From CAYWXV01 sp964462535 (GTDB lineage: Bacteria; Bacteroidota; Ignavibacteria; OLB7), in the NCBI GenBank assembly GCA_964462535.1, contig CAYWXV010000002.1, positions 193,610-257,609 of the forward strand: a stretch of DNA of 64,000 bases, given 5' to 3'. The notes beneath the pieces were generated by a model. The model made no database searches, had not been told where the DNA came from, and saw nothing but the letters and a program-made list of their open reading frames with translations. Below, piece after piece: positions 1-9,448 of this stretch. The position numbers and the translations under genes were made by a program. Within the stretch, counting starts at the first letter, position 1. Every line of letters starts with the position of its first letter.

Positions 1-1416
1 GATCTCGCCTGTGATGTTCTCCTTCTCCAATCCACCGATTCGATGCTCCAGACCTGGTGTCCCTGGAACTGCCCACGGCCGCGAGAGCTTTTCATCGCGA
101 TTGTATGGGTGATAGGTCTCGGGATCAGTAGCGAAGTCTATCGAGATGTCCGGAAGATCTGCTGGATCGGGAATCTGCCAGGGCTCGGCACCGTTGGCGA
201 GATAGCCGTCAGAGAGAATGAAGACCGGCGTCATGTACTGCGTCGCGATCCGCGCTGCCTCGATTGCCATCCAGAAACAGTCGCCGGGAGTCTGCGGAGC
301 AATGATCGGAACCGGACATTCGCCGTTGCGACCGTAAAGGGCCTGCATCAGATCGGCCTGCTCCGTCTTCGTCGGAAGGCCGGTGCTCGGACCGCCACGC
401 TGAATATCAACGATGATCACCGGAAGCTCCGTCATCACCGCGAGCCCGATCGCTTCGGACTTCAGGGCGACGCCCGGACCGCTCGTCGTTGTGAATGCCA
501 GGGAGCCACCAAAAGCCGCGCCAAGCGCGGAGGCCATTGCGGCAATCTCGTCCTCGGCCTGGAACGTGATGAATCCGAACTGCTTGAATCGCGAAACCTC
601 GTGCAGGATCTCGCTGGCGGGAGTGATAGGATAGCTTCCCAGGAACCCCTGCAGCTTTGCCTGTTTCGCCGCAGCAACCATACCGATCGCCAGCGCCTGG
701 TTCCCCATGATGTTGCGGTAGCGGCCACTGGGGAGCTTTGCGGGAGGGACCTCGTACCGGACGGTGAACTCCTCCATTGTCTCTCCCAGGTTGTAGCCGG
801 CCGTCAGCGCACGCCGGTTTGCCTCGGCCAGAGAGCCCTTGTTGCCAAACTTCTCCTCTATCCATTTCAGCGTCGGTTCCATTGGCCGGTTGTAGAGCCA
901 ATAGAGAAGGCCGAGCGTAAAGAAGTTCTTGCAACGTCCGGCCTCCTTGGTCGAAAGACCCAGGCCTTCAACCGAAGCCAGAGTGCCACGCGAGATAGGG
1001 ATGGAGATGACCTTGTAGCCTGTGAGCGACCCGTTCTCCAGCGGGTTCTCATCGTACCCGGCAAGCTCGAGATTGCGACGGTCAAATGCGTCGCTGTTTG
1101 CGATGATCATCCCTCCGGTCTTGAGTCGGAAAAGGTTGGTCACCAGAGCCGCGGGATTCATCGCCACCAGCACGTCGGACGCGTCACCGGGCGTGTGAAT
1201 GTCAAGCGATGAGAAGTTGAGCTGAAAGGCCGACACACCATACGTCGTACCGGCCGGGGCGCGGATTTCAGCGGGAAAGTCTGGGAGAGTGGCTAGATCG
1301 TTTCCAACAAGTGCGGAGGTCTGCGTAAACTGTCCCCCCGTCAACTGCATACCGTCGCCAGAGTCACCAGCAAAGCGGATGACTACCTGGTCGACTACCT
1401 CGACATGGCGTTCCAT
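1..1416 (-). CDS. korA: 2-oxoglutarate:ferredoxin oxidoreductase, alpha subunit with fused gamma domain (3' end cut by window edge)
   Basis: Subunit of the CoA-dependent 2-oxoacid:ferredoxin oxidoreductase that interconverts 2-oxoglutarate and succinyl-CoA with reduced ferredoxin (oxidative or reductive TCA cycle), cytoplasmic. The minus-strand frame is open for 472 codons from ATG 1416 to base 1. The N-terminus carries the gamma-domain glycine motif RFAGDSGDGMQLTGGQF (residues 14-30), followed later by the alpha/pyrimidine-domain segment GSYPITPASEIL and TTSGPGVALKSEAIGLA. This is the fused gamma-alpha arrangement typical of KorA, usually about 600 residues, so roughly 130-140 C-terminal residues lie outside the window. 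The beta subunit (korB) would be expected just beyond base 1. Other 2-oxoacid substrates (pyruvate, branched-chain acids) cannot be excluded from this subunit alone. Confidence 0.88.
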   Translation of the reverse strand, partial: MERHVEVVDQVVIRFAGDSGDGMQLTGGQFTQTSALVGNDLATLPDFPAEIRAPAGTTYGVSAFQLNFSSLDIHTPGDASDVLVAMNPAALVTNLFRLKTGGMIIANSDAFDRRNLELAGYDENPLENGSLTGYKVISIPISRGTLASVEGLGLSTKEAGRCKNFFTLGLLYWLYNRPMEPTLKWIEEKFGNKGSLAEANRRALTAGYNLGETMEEFTVRYEVPPAKLPSGRYRNIMGNQALAIGMVAAAKQAKLQGFLGSYPITPASEILHEVSRFKQFGFITFQAEDEIAAMASALGAAFGGSLAFTTTSGPGVALKSEAIGLAVMTELPVIIVDIQRGGPSTGLPTKTEQADLMQALYGRNGECPVPIIAPQTPGDCFWMAIEAARIATQYMTPVFILSDGYLANGAEPWQIPDPADLPDISIDFATDPETYHPYNRDEKLSRPWAVPGTPGLEHRIGGLEKENITGEI

Positions 1417-1574
1417 TGCAGGAGTAATTGGTCGGTTGGTTCTGTGCGGTGGCGCCCGCACTGCGGGCTGTGGCGCTGGTCGCGCTTGCCGGAAAACAAC
1501 TTACGTTCGAGGTCTGCCAAACACAAACGGGTATCCCCTCTTTACGACAAAACTTTCCATCAAAGTATTTCACC

Positions 1575-1904
1575 ATGGACAACTTCATGATGCAGGCAAT
1601 GCAGCAGCTGCAGCTCCTGCAGGAGAAGACGGCACAGGCACAGAAGGAGTTGGAGACGATGTTCGTCACCGAAACCGGTGGGGGCGAACTGATCCGAGTC
1701 ACCGTCGACGGAAGCGGACGACTGACGAAGCTCGAACTCTCCCCGCAGCTGCTCAGCAACGACGATCGCGAGATGGTGGAGGACCTGGTCATCACGACCA
1801 TCAACCGGGCGCTGGAGTCGTCGCGATCGATGCAGGAGGCTCATATGGCGCGGGCCACCGCCGGTCTGATGCCGAACATACCCGGGCTGAATCTGGGATT
1901 GTAG
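1575..1904 (+). CDS. ybaB: YbaB/EbfC-family nucleoid-associated protein
   Basis: A 109-residue protein of the YbaB/EbfC family, small dimeric DNA-binding proteins that associate with the nucleoid. The N-terminal helix is rich in Met and Gln (MDNFMMQAMQQLQLLQEKTA), followed by the family's beta-sheet core with GGGELIRVTVDGSGRLTKLE and a C-terminal Ala/Met-rich helix. The frame is open further upstream, but the start at 1575 gives the normal family length (about 100-110 residues). In many genomes ybaB lies with dnaX and recR; here it is divergent from korA and followed by tRNA-Arg, so context adds no function. Confidence 0.88.
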   Translation: MDNFMMQAMQQLQLLQEKTAQAQKELETMFVTETGGGELIRVTVDGSGRLTKLELSPQLLSNDDREMVEDLVITTINRALESSRSMQEAHMARATAGLMPNIPGLNLGL

Positions 1905-1905
1905 G

Positions 1906-1975
1906 ACGTGCGGGGCGGCTAGGCGGCTGGACGGCTTGGCGTGTGGGGCGATGGGCGGCTGGGCGGATGCATGGC
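1906..1975 (+). repeat. G-rich imperfect short repeat between ybaB and tRNA-Arg
   Basis: About 70 bases built from imperfect copies of GGCGGCT(A/G)G and related G-rich words, lying directly after the ybaB stop codon. It looks like slippage-prone intergenic filler; I see no T-run or strong hairpin that would make it a terminator. Confidence 0.4.
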
Positions 1976-2032
1976 AGGACCGTTGGACCCAACGGGGTGT
2001 ACGCTGGTACACGCTCGGTTGGGGTGCGGTCG

Positions 2033-2040
2033 TATATTTG
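2033..2040 (+). promoter_or_regulatory. Bacteroidota-type -7 box for tRNA-Arg
   Basis: TATATTTG matches the Bacteroidota -7 consensus TAnnTTTG and ends 17 bases before the mature tRNA 5' end, which fits a short leader. No convincing -33 TTG is at the ideal distance (a TTG at 2019-2021 is too close), so this is only a half-match. Confidence 0.4.
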
Positions 2041-2057
2041 CGCTCCCCTGCCCCAAG

Positions 2058-2134
2058 GGTCCCGTAGTTCAGTTGGATAGAACGCAAGTTTCCTAAACTT
2101 GATGTCACAGGTTCGAGTCCTGTCGGGACCGCCA
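2058..2134 (+). tRNA. tRNA-Arg(CCT), CCA encoded
   Basis: Cloverleaf read by eye. The 7-bp acceptor stem is GGTCCCG (2058-2064) with CGGGACC (2124-2130). The anticodon stem CAAGT/ACTTG (2085-2089 and 2097-2101) closes a 7-base loop with anticodon CCT at 2092-2094. The T-arm contains GGTTCGAGTCC. Discriminator G2131 is followed by CCA at 2132-2134, so the 3' end may be encoded. It decodes AGG arginine codons, which are rare in a GC-rich genome. Confidence 0.95.
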
Positions 2135-2310
2135 AGGCCTTCCTCGTAATCGAGTGGGACCTTCTGCGTTTGTGGGTTCCGCGAGCCAGAGAAGCGATTG
2201 ACGCAGATTGTGTTTGGTGGTGCGGTTTGGTTGATGGACCCATCGCCCTCTCGCTACGCGATCTGCTTCGTGGCCCCCCCCATCGCCAGCAGCAGCGCCA
2301 GCATACCCCC

Positions 2311-2763
2311 CTACTTCCTCTGCAGCTCGGTCACGTACACATTCGTTTTTACGCCACCCAGCATCGTCGATCCGATCCCTCCCATCGGCGTTGGAGGATC
2401 GCCAGCACTAAACGGGTCTGGAACGAGCTCGAGCTTCATCTGACTGCCGGTGATCGTGTAGATGCCTACCATGGCGCCAATACCCGTGATGGACAACGAT
2501 ATCTCCCGAATGTCAGTGTTGATACTCGAGGCGGTCGTCGTGTACGTTCCAAGCACCGTTGCGCCGTCAATCAGAAACGTCACATCACCACTCGTCTTGA
2601 AGTTCACTTCGATCGACGAGGCCGGTGTAAAGGCCGCCCCGATCTTCGACGCCTTCCATTCGCCTACGATCTGTTGATTCGGTGTCGGGTCGCTTGGCAG
2701 TTCCTCGCAGGCGGCCAGAGCCAGTCCCAGAACAGGTACTAATAGTATTCGCGTCGAGACCAT
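2311..2763 (-). CDS. small lipoprotein of unknown function
   Basis: 150 residues with a lipoprotein signal (MVSTRILLVPVLGLALAACEE; lipobox LALAAC, lipidated Cys about residue 19). The mature part is about 130 residues of beta-prone sequence with a segment VGEWKASKIG near its start, the kind of opening seen in lipocalin-like secreted proteins that assess mass balance of a fold rather than a motif; I would not name a family from it. It ends in LQRK. It sits upstream of, and in the same direction as, nothing obviously related, and has its own -7 box at 2823-2830. Confidence 0.75.
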   Translation of the reverse strand: MVSTRILLVPVLGLALAACEELPSDPTPNQQIVGEWKASKIGAAFTPASSIEVNFKTSGDVTFLIDGATVLGTYTTTASSINTDIREISLSITGIGAMVGIYTITGSQMKLELVPDPFSAGDPPTPMGGIGSTMLGGVKTNVYVTELQRK

Positions 2764-2822
2764 GTTGCTGTCGGATATTGGTGCGTCGCGATTAGACGAC
2801 GCCGTGTGTGGATAGAGAGGGG

Positions 2823-2830
2823 CAAAGATA
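2823..2830 (-). promoter_or_regulatory. Bacteroidota-type -7 box upstream of the 2311-2763 lipoprotein
   Basis: On the minus strand this reads TATCTTTG, a full match to TAnnTTTG, about 60 bases upstream of the lipoprotein ATG. No clear -33 element is visible at 19-21 bases. Confidence 0.35.
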
Positions 2831-2880
2831 CAATCCCGTTGGGCAGGACACGCGGGGAGGTTGTTTGTGACGCCAGCGGC

Positions 2881-5256
2881 CTAGTTCGTTACCACGATCG
2901 ACGTGCTCCTCATAGACCCCGCTTCCAGGATCTGGACGACGTAGACGCCGGACGGGATGCCGGGGGCGTCAACCACAGCGCGAGGGCCTGGTTCCGCACG
3001 GCCGTTGGCAACGACCTTTCCAAGCAGTGTCGCGATCCGAACCTCTCCTCCATGATTCATGGGACGACCGTATTCAATGGTGATGGAACGCCCGTCGTAC
3101 GTGGCGGTGATATGGTCGTTTGCCAAGAATGGTGATCCGTTGGGAGCCGACGCGGCACCAGTCACAGCATACTCAATGGTGTAGGCGTTGTCAGGCTGAA
3201 GATCAGTCCTGGTCTGATAGGCGCCATTCGGGTAGTGTATGACCACACTGTCGATCGACGTGATGTCTCCAAGCCCGAAATGGAGCTCGTTGCTGTTCTG
3301 CGATGCAGTCGCACCTCCGCCCCCACCCTGCAGGTCACGATAGAAGATCCTCCCACCGGCATGAACGGTGACGTTGGATCCATATCCTCCATACGGCATC
3401 GTGTGATCGTCATCTCCCACCAAACGGATCTTCAGCCACCTCCCACGACGTGACACGTCGTTCCGGAAATAACGGATAGCGTCGGTCGGACTGGCGGCAA
3501 TGATGTCGACGTCACCATCGTTGTCGAAGTCACCCCGCACCGCTGTCCACGCGCCGTGGATGAGCGAGCCAAGCTCCCACGTCGCATCATGCATCCGCCA
3601 GTTCACGCTCCTTCCACCGTTCAGGTACATTCGTGAGAGGCGACGAGGTTCGCCGCCTGATCCCACGGCCTGGTAGGCATACTGACAGTGCCACAGATCG
3701 AGATTGCCATCCAGGTCGAGATCGAGCCAGACCACACCGGCGTTCATTTCGAAGAACTTGATGCCGAGGTCATGATGGCGCTCGATGAAGGAGCCGTCGC
3801 CATTGTTGTGGTAGACGAGGGAGGGATTGGAGAACTGCCCGCGCCAGTCCGGGTGTCCCAGATTCCCGACGGCCAGATCGGGCCAGCCATCGTTGTCGTA
3901 GTCGGACCACTCGCAGCCGATCCCATGACCGAACGCCCCCGGATCGGCCGTCGGAAGGCCCCGGAGTCCAGTCGGTGAGCCTATCTCCTCAAACCTCCCG
4001 CCATGTCTGTTCACATAGAAGAGGTCGGGGGCAAGTCGATAGGTGGCGACAAAGAGATCGGGCCAGCCATCCTTGTTGAAATCACATGCGGCCGCCCCCC
4101 AGCAATCGAGAGGCGTGGGTTCACCGGCCGCAATGCCGCTGGCGTCCGTGACATTCGAAAAGCTCCCATCGCCGTTGTTCTTCCACAGTCGGTCGGGATA
4201 GTAGGTTTCGACACCTCCCGACTCCGTCCTGCCGTTCGAGATGAAGAGATCGAGCCAGCCGTCGTGGTCATAGTCGAGCCAGATCGGCGTGATGGTCGGA
4301 TAGGGATTGGCCAGAAGCGATCCGGCTGTTGCATCGCCGAATGTTCCGTCTCGATTGTTCCGGTAGAGCTTGTCGCCCGCACCACCATTGACGGCGTAGC
4401 AATCGATCCATCCGTCGTTGTCAAAGTCACCCCACACGGAAGCTCCGGCCGTGATCCCGATGGTGGACGACACATTACTGAACGTTCCGTCCCCGTTGTT
4501 CTGAAAGAAGCGCCCCCCCAGAGCGACATCGTCCCAACCGTCGTTGTTCCAGTCCGCGACGCTCGCGCGGGCTCCCTTCAGCAGTCCACCCGCCCCGTCG
4601 GTCAAACCAACGGCAACGGTGGCATCGACCAGCGTTGACGCGGGAGGATCTTCCGATCCACCCCCTGCAGCTCGGTGATCATACTCGACCACCAGACGGA
4701 CCATGAAATCTCCTTGCGTCAGATAGTATACTCCCGGGAAGTTCAACGAGTTGTTGATCGTTGGGTTCATCAGGAACGAGCTTACAGGTGATCCGATGCT
4801 GTCGTTGTCGATAACGAACCATGGTCCGCCGCTGGCTCCTGAGGCTTGTATGCGATGCTGCACGACGATACGATCATATCCATCGCTGCGGAGATTCAGT
4901 GCCGATGTATTCAACGTCACCCACCCCGGGCTCCCGTTGTAGTTCACAACGAACGGCTGCACAAGCCAGTTGTATCCCCAGGTCCAGGATGTGGGGGGAA
5001 TCGACCCCTCCGATGGATCGCCGACGATCCAGATAGTATCCTTCCGTGCCGTCTGTCCGGCCAGATAGACGCGCACCGCAACGACGCGGCACGGGCCATC
5101 GGGGCGGAGTATCACCGACTCTTCACTCGATGCCGGAAGGTTGCTGTAGACGCCGGCGGGTCTTCCATTGTCGACGTAAACCGTGTCGTATATTTGCGCC
5201 GTGAGGATCGTGCCGCCGATGAGCCCGAGAAGGAGCGTGGTAATGAAGTATCGCAT
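2881..5256 (-). CDS. FG-GAP/VCBS-repeat secreted protein with ASPIC/UnbV-like region and T9SS C-terminal domain (CRTAC1-like)
   Basis: 791 residues, exported. A signal peptide (MRYFITTLLLGLIGGTILTAQ) is followed by a beta-sandwich-like N-terminal region and then many FG-GAP/VCBS repeats with calcium-loop signatures such as DWNNDGWDDVALGG, DFDNDGWIDCYAVN, DYDHDGWLDLFISN and DFNKDGWPDLFVAT (about residues 220-590), which form a beta-propeller. Then comes an ASPIC/UnbV-type segment (YGSNVTVHAGGRIFYRDLQGG, ending in VVIHYPNG). The last ~80 residues (GRSITIEYGRP ... GIPSGVYVVQILE) look like a T9SS sorting domain, though without the usual PNP start. Likely a cell-surface or secreted adhesive/binding protein. 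A paralogue of similar architecture lies upstream (5450-7885). Confidence 0.82.
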   Translation of the reverse strand: MRYFITTLLLGLIGGTILTAQIYDTVYVDNGRPAGVYSNLPASSEESVILRPDGPCRVVAVRVYLAGQTARKDTIWIVGDPSEGSIPPTSWTWGYNWLVQPFVVNYNGSPGWVTLNTSALNLRSDGYDRIVVQHRIQASGASGGPWFVIDNDSIGSPVSSFLMNPTINNSLNFPGVYYLTQGDFMVRLVVEYDHRAAGGGSEDPPASTLVDATVAVGLTDGAGGLLKGARASVADWNNDGWDDVALGGRFFQNNGDGTFSNVSSTIGITAGASVWGDFDNDGWIDCYAVNGGAGDKLYRNNRDGTFGDATAGSLLANPYPTITPIWLDYDHDGWLDLFISNGRTESGGVETYYPDRLWKNNGDGSFSNVTDASGIAAGEPTPLDCWGAAACDFNKDGWPDLFVATYRLAPDLFYVNRHGGRFEEIGSPTGLRGLPTADPGAFGHGIGCEWSDYDNDGWPDLAVGNLGHPDWRGQFSNPSLVYHNNGDGSFIERHHDLGIKFFEMNAGVVWLDLDLDGNLDLWHCQYAYQAVGSGGEPRRLSRMYLNGGRSVNWRMHDATWELGSLIHGAWTAVRGDFDNDGDVDIIAASPTDAIRYFRNDVSRRGRWLKIRLVGDDDHTMPYGGYGSNVTVHAGGRIFYRDLQGGGGGATASQNSNELHFGLGDITSIDSVVIHYPNGAYQTRTDLQPDNAYTIEYAVTGAASAPNGSPFLANDHITATYDGRSITIEYGRPMNHGGEVRIATLLGKVVANGRAEPGPRAVVDAPGIPSGVYVVQILEAGSMRSTSIVVTN

Positions 5257-5449
5257 TGGTCTTCAGTGTGACGTGAGGATACGAGCGGACGAGGGAGAGC
5301 TGGGTGAAGGGCAGGCCGGAAAATAGCAACAACATCCCCCCGGACAGACTGTCGATTATCTCTCGACTCATGATGCTGGTCAAATCGCGCAGGCTCACGG
5401 CGCGTAGAGAGGAGAGGACCGTTTGGATCGTGCGTATCTCAGCAGCAGC

Positions 5450-7885
5450 CTATCGGACAATCAGCGTACCCCGCGTAGTCTTCCTCGCGCGTCTCACCTC
5501 AACCACATACAGACCTGCACCGATACCACGCAGATCAACGCTTGCCGATGTACCGGTTCGGACGGAACGACCCAGGAGATCAACCAACTTCCACCACTCT
5601 ACGGGGTCTTCTATCCCCTGTATCATGGTCACCCTGCTGGCTGGATTGGGAACGAGACGTAGAGCCAGGTCGGCCCCGCCGGTTGGTACATCGAGCCCGG
5701 GAGCCGGCCTGCGGCGATACACGTACTCCCGATCAAGTTCGATGGAATCCGACGGGACGACGACTCTGTGCGCCGGGCCGTCAACCCCGGGCGGAAACTC
5801 AACGACCACCGAGTCTATACTGGATCGACCAAGACCGTAGTGAGCAACCGACGGCGACGCGGTCCTTCCACCGAAACCGGCCTTGATCCACTCGGTATGT
5901 GTCGTTCCCCCAACGTGGATTGTGACCCTGGTTCCGATCCCCATGCTATTTGGTGATGAATCAGCCGCAACGCGAAAGCGCCACCAATGTCCCGTCTCCG
6001 CCGACGATGGCCTGTAGATCCAGCATCGCTCCTCCCCCCCAACCATCAACTCAGCAAATCCGTTTCCATCAATGTCCACCCAGACGGCTCCTCTAGCGTT
6101 GGTCGTTCGCAAACCTGTCGGATACGTCTCCGGGGCAATGGACCAATTACCATGATTGCGATAGAAATTCCCGTCATGGCAGGGTGCGGATGCAACGAGA
6201 TAGAGATCCGGATCGCCATCGTTGTCCGCATCGGCAATGGCGACATCAGCGTGTGACTCGTTGTACAGGATCCCTGCTTGAGCTGAAAGCGAATCGCGAT
6301 TATTTCTGTCGACGAACGTGCCCGAGAGCGATTCGAAAACTCCGGTCCTGTCCGGAATCGGGAAGAATTGAACGGGTGCCGTCGCCCCCAGAACGGCATC
6401 GAGATCTCCGTCGCCGTCCATATCGGCCCAGTCCGAGCCGAGCGTCGATCCATCGGTGTAGCGCGTGATTAGCTTCGGATGACCAAAGAGTCCCACCTCG
6501 AGCGCCACGTTCGTGAAGGTTCCGTTTCCGTTGTTCCGCCAGAGGTAGTTTCCCCCGAGTCTGCCGACACCCCAGAATAGATCGAGATCCCCGTCTCCAT
6601 CGAAGTCGACCCAGTTCGATGTATTGATCACCGGCCAACCCACAATCGTGAAATCTCCGGTCATCGGGTCGTAGCCTCGTGGTCCCTCAATGTAGTCGGT
6701 CAGGGTCTCGTCGGTGACGTCGCGGAATTCCAGTCCGCCAACGTTCCGGTAGAGTCTCCCCTTGTAGCCCAGCCCGTGCACGACGACCGAGTCGAATGCC
6801 GTTGGATCATATGCCTTCGTCGGCCTTTCACCAGTCCCGATGAACAGGTCCACCCATCCATCGCCGTCGAAGTCCGCGGCCGTGATGGTCGTTGCGGGAG
6901 CGGGCGACGGTGCGAGACCCGAGGAGGAGACAGGGGCGAAGTTCCGACGACCACGATTCACCAAGAGTTGATCGGCACTCACGATATCCGGTCGACCGTC
7001 ACCATTGAGGTCGACGATCAATCCGTGCTCAGTTGAGTCAAGCAGGCGGTCACCGGGTTGAAGCATCCCCGCCTCGTTCCAATAGAGTCGCCCGCCAAGA
7101 AGAAGGTCATCGTCGCCATCACCGTCCAGATCGTTCCATGAGATCGCCGTTCCCTTCATAAGCGCGCCACCGTTCGTTGGTGTGACGTCCGTGTATGAGA
7201 GGATCGGTGACGGGGGATCGGGAATGAAGAAGAGCTCGACGAAGAAGGATCCGTTGACACTGACATTGCCCGTAGGACCAGGGGCCGTGAGGATTCGGAA
7301 GCTATAGACACCGGACGCTACCTGGGCAAGCATCGACGAGAGCTCATGCGCCGATGAGCCAATCGACGCCACCGTGTCGGAGCACATTGCGCCCTCGTTG
7401 TTGGTCGTGTCGTAGGGGAGCAGGATGTCGGCGTTAGCCCGCACACCGATGTAGATCTGTCCCGGCTCGCGCAATCGGGGTCGCGAACTCGAGTCGAACA
7501 GGGCCACTCCCCACAGCGATGATCCGTCCGGCACCACATCGAGCGAGGCCTGATAGGCTGCTCCGTCTCGGATCTGGCGGTCCATCAGTAGCGGGAGTCC
7601 GTTCCCGGCGGCGTCACGAAACAGGTAGGTCGTTATCCTACCGGGTGCGAGGGGAAAGACCTGCACGCGGAAGCCGACGACCTGACCCGGCACAGGTATT
7701 CTGAATCGCTGAATGAAAATCCCACCCCGCGCATCGTATGCGAGCGGCTGGTGAACGGTGGGGTCGAAGTAACGGAGCGTGTCGATGTCACCCACTTGCG
7801 CAACAAGCGACGCGCACGCAACGAAGAGGGCCGTCACTGAAACGACGACTGCCCGTTTTGCCGGCTGAGAATAGAGATTCTGCAT
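5450..7885 (-). CDS. second FG-GAP/VCBS-repeat secreted protein with T9SS C-terminal domain
   Basis: About 811 residues from ATG 7885, chosen because it starts a clean signal peptide (MQNLYSQPAKRAVVVSVTAL) and frees the divergent promoter region to the MATE gene; the longer frame to 8056 would overlap that gene. FG-GAP repeats carry calcium loops (DLDGDGDDDLLLGG, DFDGDGWVDLFIGT, DFDGDGDLDLFWGV, DADNDGDPDLYLVA). An ASPIC/UnbV-like stretch (GTRVTIHVGGTTHTEWIKAG ... VVVEFPPG) and a canonical T9SS domain follow: LRLVPNPASRVTMI ... LVDLLGRSVRTG ... GAGLYVVEV. It shares organisation, not close identity, with the downstream neighbour, and the pair may derive from an old duplication. Probable surface cargo. 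Confidence 0.85.
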   Translation of the reverse strand: MQNLYSQPAKRAVVVSVTALFVACASLVAQVGDIDTLRYFDPTVHQPLAYDARGGIFIQRFRIPVPGQVVGFRVQVFPLAPGRITTYLFRDAAGNGLPLLMDRQIRDGAAYQASLDVVPDGSSLWGVALFDSSSRPRLREPGQIYIGVRANADILLPYDTTNNEGAMCSDTVASIGSSAHELSSMLAQVASGVYSFRILTAPGPTGNVSVNGSFFVELFFIPDPPSPILSYTDVTPTNGGALMKGTAISWNDLDGDGDDDLLLGGRLYWNEAGMLQPGDRLLDSTEHGLIVDLNGDGRPDIVSADQLLVNRGRRNFAPVSSSGLAPSPAPATTITAADFDGDGWVDLFIGTGERPTKAYDPTAFDSVVVHGLGYKGRLYRNVGGLEFRDVTDETLTDYIEGPRGYDPMTGDFTIVGWPVINTSNWVDFDGDGDLDLFWGVGRLGGNYLWRNNGNGTFTNVALEVGLFGHPKLITRYTDGSTLGSDWADMDGDGDLDAVLGATAPVQFFPIPDRTGVFESLSGTFVDRNNRDSLSAQAGILYNESHADVAIADADNDGDPDLYLVASAPCHDGNFYRNHGNWSIAPETYPTGLRTTNARGAVWVDIDGNGFAELMVGGEERCWIYRPSSAETGHWWRFRVAADSSPNSMGIGTRVTIHVGGTTHTEWIKAGFGGRTASPSVAHYGLGRSSIDSVVVEFPPGVDGPAHRVVVPSDSIELDREYVYRRRPAPGLDVPTGGADLALRLVPNPASRVTMIQGIEDPVEWWKLVDLLGRSVRTGTSASVDLRGIGAGLYVVEVRRARKTTRGTLIVR

Positions 7886-7985
7886 GGCGGTCGATTGATT
7901 TAGCGTCGGACGAGGGGTAGTCCAAGGTACGAACCTGGAGCCCGTCAACCGGTCGCAGTTTCCGCAACTCCACCATCTTGTCTCG

Positions 7986-9332
7986 ATGCCCACCTCGTCA
8001 CATAGCGTGCGACAGGAAGTGCGCGCCATGACGGCACTTGCCGTCCCTGTGATCATCGATCAGATCGGAATGATGAGCATGGGGATCGTCGACACCATCA
8101 TGGTGGGACGACTTGGGGCGGCGCCACTGGGGGCCGTCGCCGTGGGAGCGGCAGTCTACTTTTTCGTAATGGTCTTCTCGTGGGGAGTCCTCTCGTCCGT
8201 CGGGCCAACTGTTGCCCACGCTTTCGGCGCCCGACAACCCGACGAGATCGCGAGGGCGACCGGCCAGGGGTTCTGGCTCGCTCTCCTCCTGTTCGCCATC
8301 GCGCTTCTCGTCGTCACCAACGTTGACGTGATTCTCCGGCTCACAGGTCAGAGCGATTCGATCATCACTCTGTCAACCTCATACGTCTCTGCGCTATCGT
8401 ATGGCATGATAGCGGCACTGTGGTATAGCGTGCTTCGCTCGTTCACCGTAGGACTTGGGCGGACGCGAGTCACCATGGTCATATCGCTCGCGGCGGCGCT
8501 CCTCAATGTTGTAGCCGACTATGCGTTCATCTACGGACAGTTCGGCTTTCCCGCACTTGGAGCACGCGGGGCTGGCGTCGCAACCGCGTGCGTGAACTGG
8601 TTCATGCTCGCCGCGGGTGTGATCTACGTGCTGAAGGATCGAGACCTCCGTCTCTACCGGTTCACCCGTCACATTCTTCGACCCGACTTCTCGCGCTTGT
8701 GGGGACTCATCCGGCTTGGGGTTCCCATTGGGGCGGCAAACAGCATGGAGCACGGGATCTTCGGTTTGACCGCTATTCTCATGGGTCGCCTGGGGGAGAT
8801 CCCCCTTGCCTCTCATCAAATCGCCTTGAACGTTGCGGCCTTCACCTTCATGGTGCCGCTTGGCGTGTCGACCGCGACGACCACGCGTGTTGGACAGGCG
8901 ACTGGCGCCGGAGACACACATGGAGCACGCATTGCCGGGTGGGTTGGCGTTGGGCTTGCTGGACTCTTCATGGTCGCAACGGCTACGACCTTTCTTCTCT
9001 TTCCAGGTGCCATCATAGGCATCTACACGTCGGACCGGGCAGTTCTCGACTATGCTTCCGGTCTGCTGATGATCGCTGGGGCGTTTCAGATCTTCGACGG
9101 AATTCAGGTCGCTGCGCAGGGTTCACTACGCGGCCTCAAGGATACGGCGCGACCCATGGTCGTCAACCTCATTTCGTACTGGGGCGTTGGCGTTCCGGTA
9201 TCGATTATTCTCTGCTTTGAACTGGGCGCCGGCGGACCCGGACTCTGGTGGGGCCTCACATCAGGGCTGGCTGTTGCCAGCGTCCTCCACACACGCCGAT
9301 TCCACAGACTCACACGCCAGATCGCGCGATAG
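7986..9332 (+). CDS. MATE-family multidrug/toxin efflux transporter
   Basis: 448 residues, about 12 membrane segments, inner membrane. MATE proteins export cationic drugs or metabolites in exchange for Na+ or H+. The N-terminus (RAMTALAVPVIIDQIGMMSMGIVDTIMVGRLG) has the family's first-helix pattern, repeated in the second half (RLGVPIGAANSMEHGIFGLTAILMGRLGE), consistent with the two-lobe MATE fold. Length is normal for NorM/DinF-type proteins. It is divergent from the FG-GAP gene with a 100-base intergenic region that should hold both promoters. Substrate cannot be told. Confidence 0.92.
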   Translation: MPTSSHSVRQEVRAMTALAVPVIIDQIGMMSMGIVDTIMVGRLGAAPLGAVAVGAAVYFFVMVFSWGVLSSVGPTVAHAFGARQPDEIARATGQGFWLALLLFAIALLVVTNVDVILRLTGQSDSIITLSTSYVSALSYGMIAALWYSVLRSFTVGLGRTRVTMVISLAAALLNVVADYAFIYGQFGFPALGARGAGVATACVNWFMLAAGVIYVLKDRDLRLYRFTRHILRPDFSRLWGLIRLGVPIGAANSMEHGIFGLTAILMGRLGEIPLASHQIALNVAAFTFMVPLGVSTATTTRVGQATGAGDTHGARIAGWVGVGLAGLFMVATATTFLLFPGAIIGIYTSDRAVLDYASGLLMIAGAFQIFDGIQVAAQGSLRGLKDTARPMVVNLISYWGVGVPVSIILCFELGAGGPGLWWGLTSGLAVASVLHTRRFHRLTRQIAR

Positions 9333-9448
9333 CTGACTGGTCGACTCTGGCCGAGATGGCAGGACGATTCTGGTCCCAACGCGAACACCCCTCCCACGCG
9401 CGCCGTTCGCAAACTGGATAGGCATTGGCGGCCGCATTGGCGATATTC

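Noticed and set aside
43..1212. 389-residue plus-strand open frame across the korA region
   Set aside because: The minus-strand frame encodes a clear KorA with family motifs; the plus frame is the antisense shadow of a GC-rich gene.
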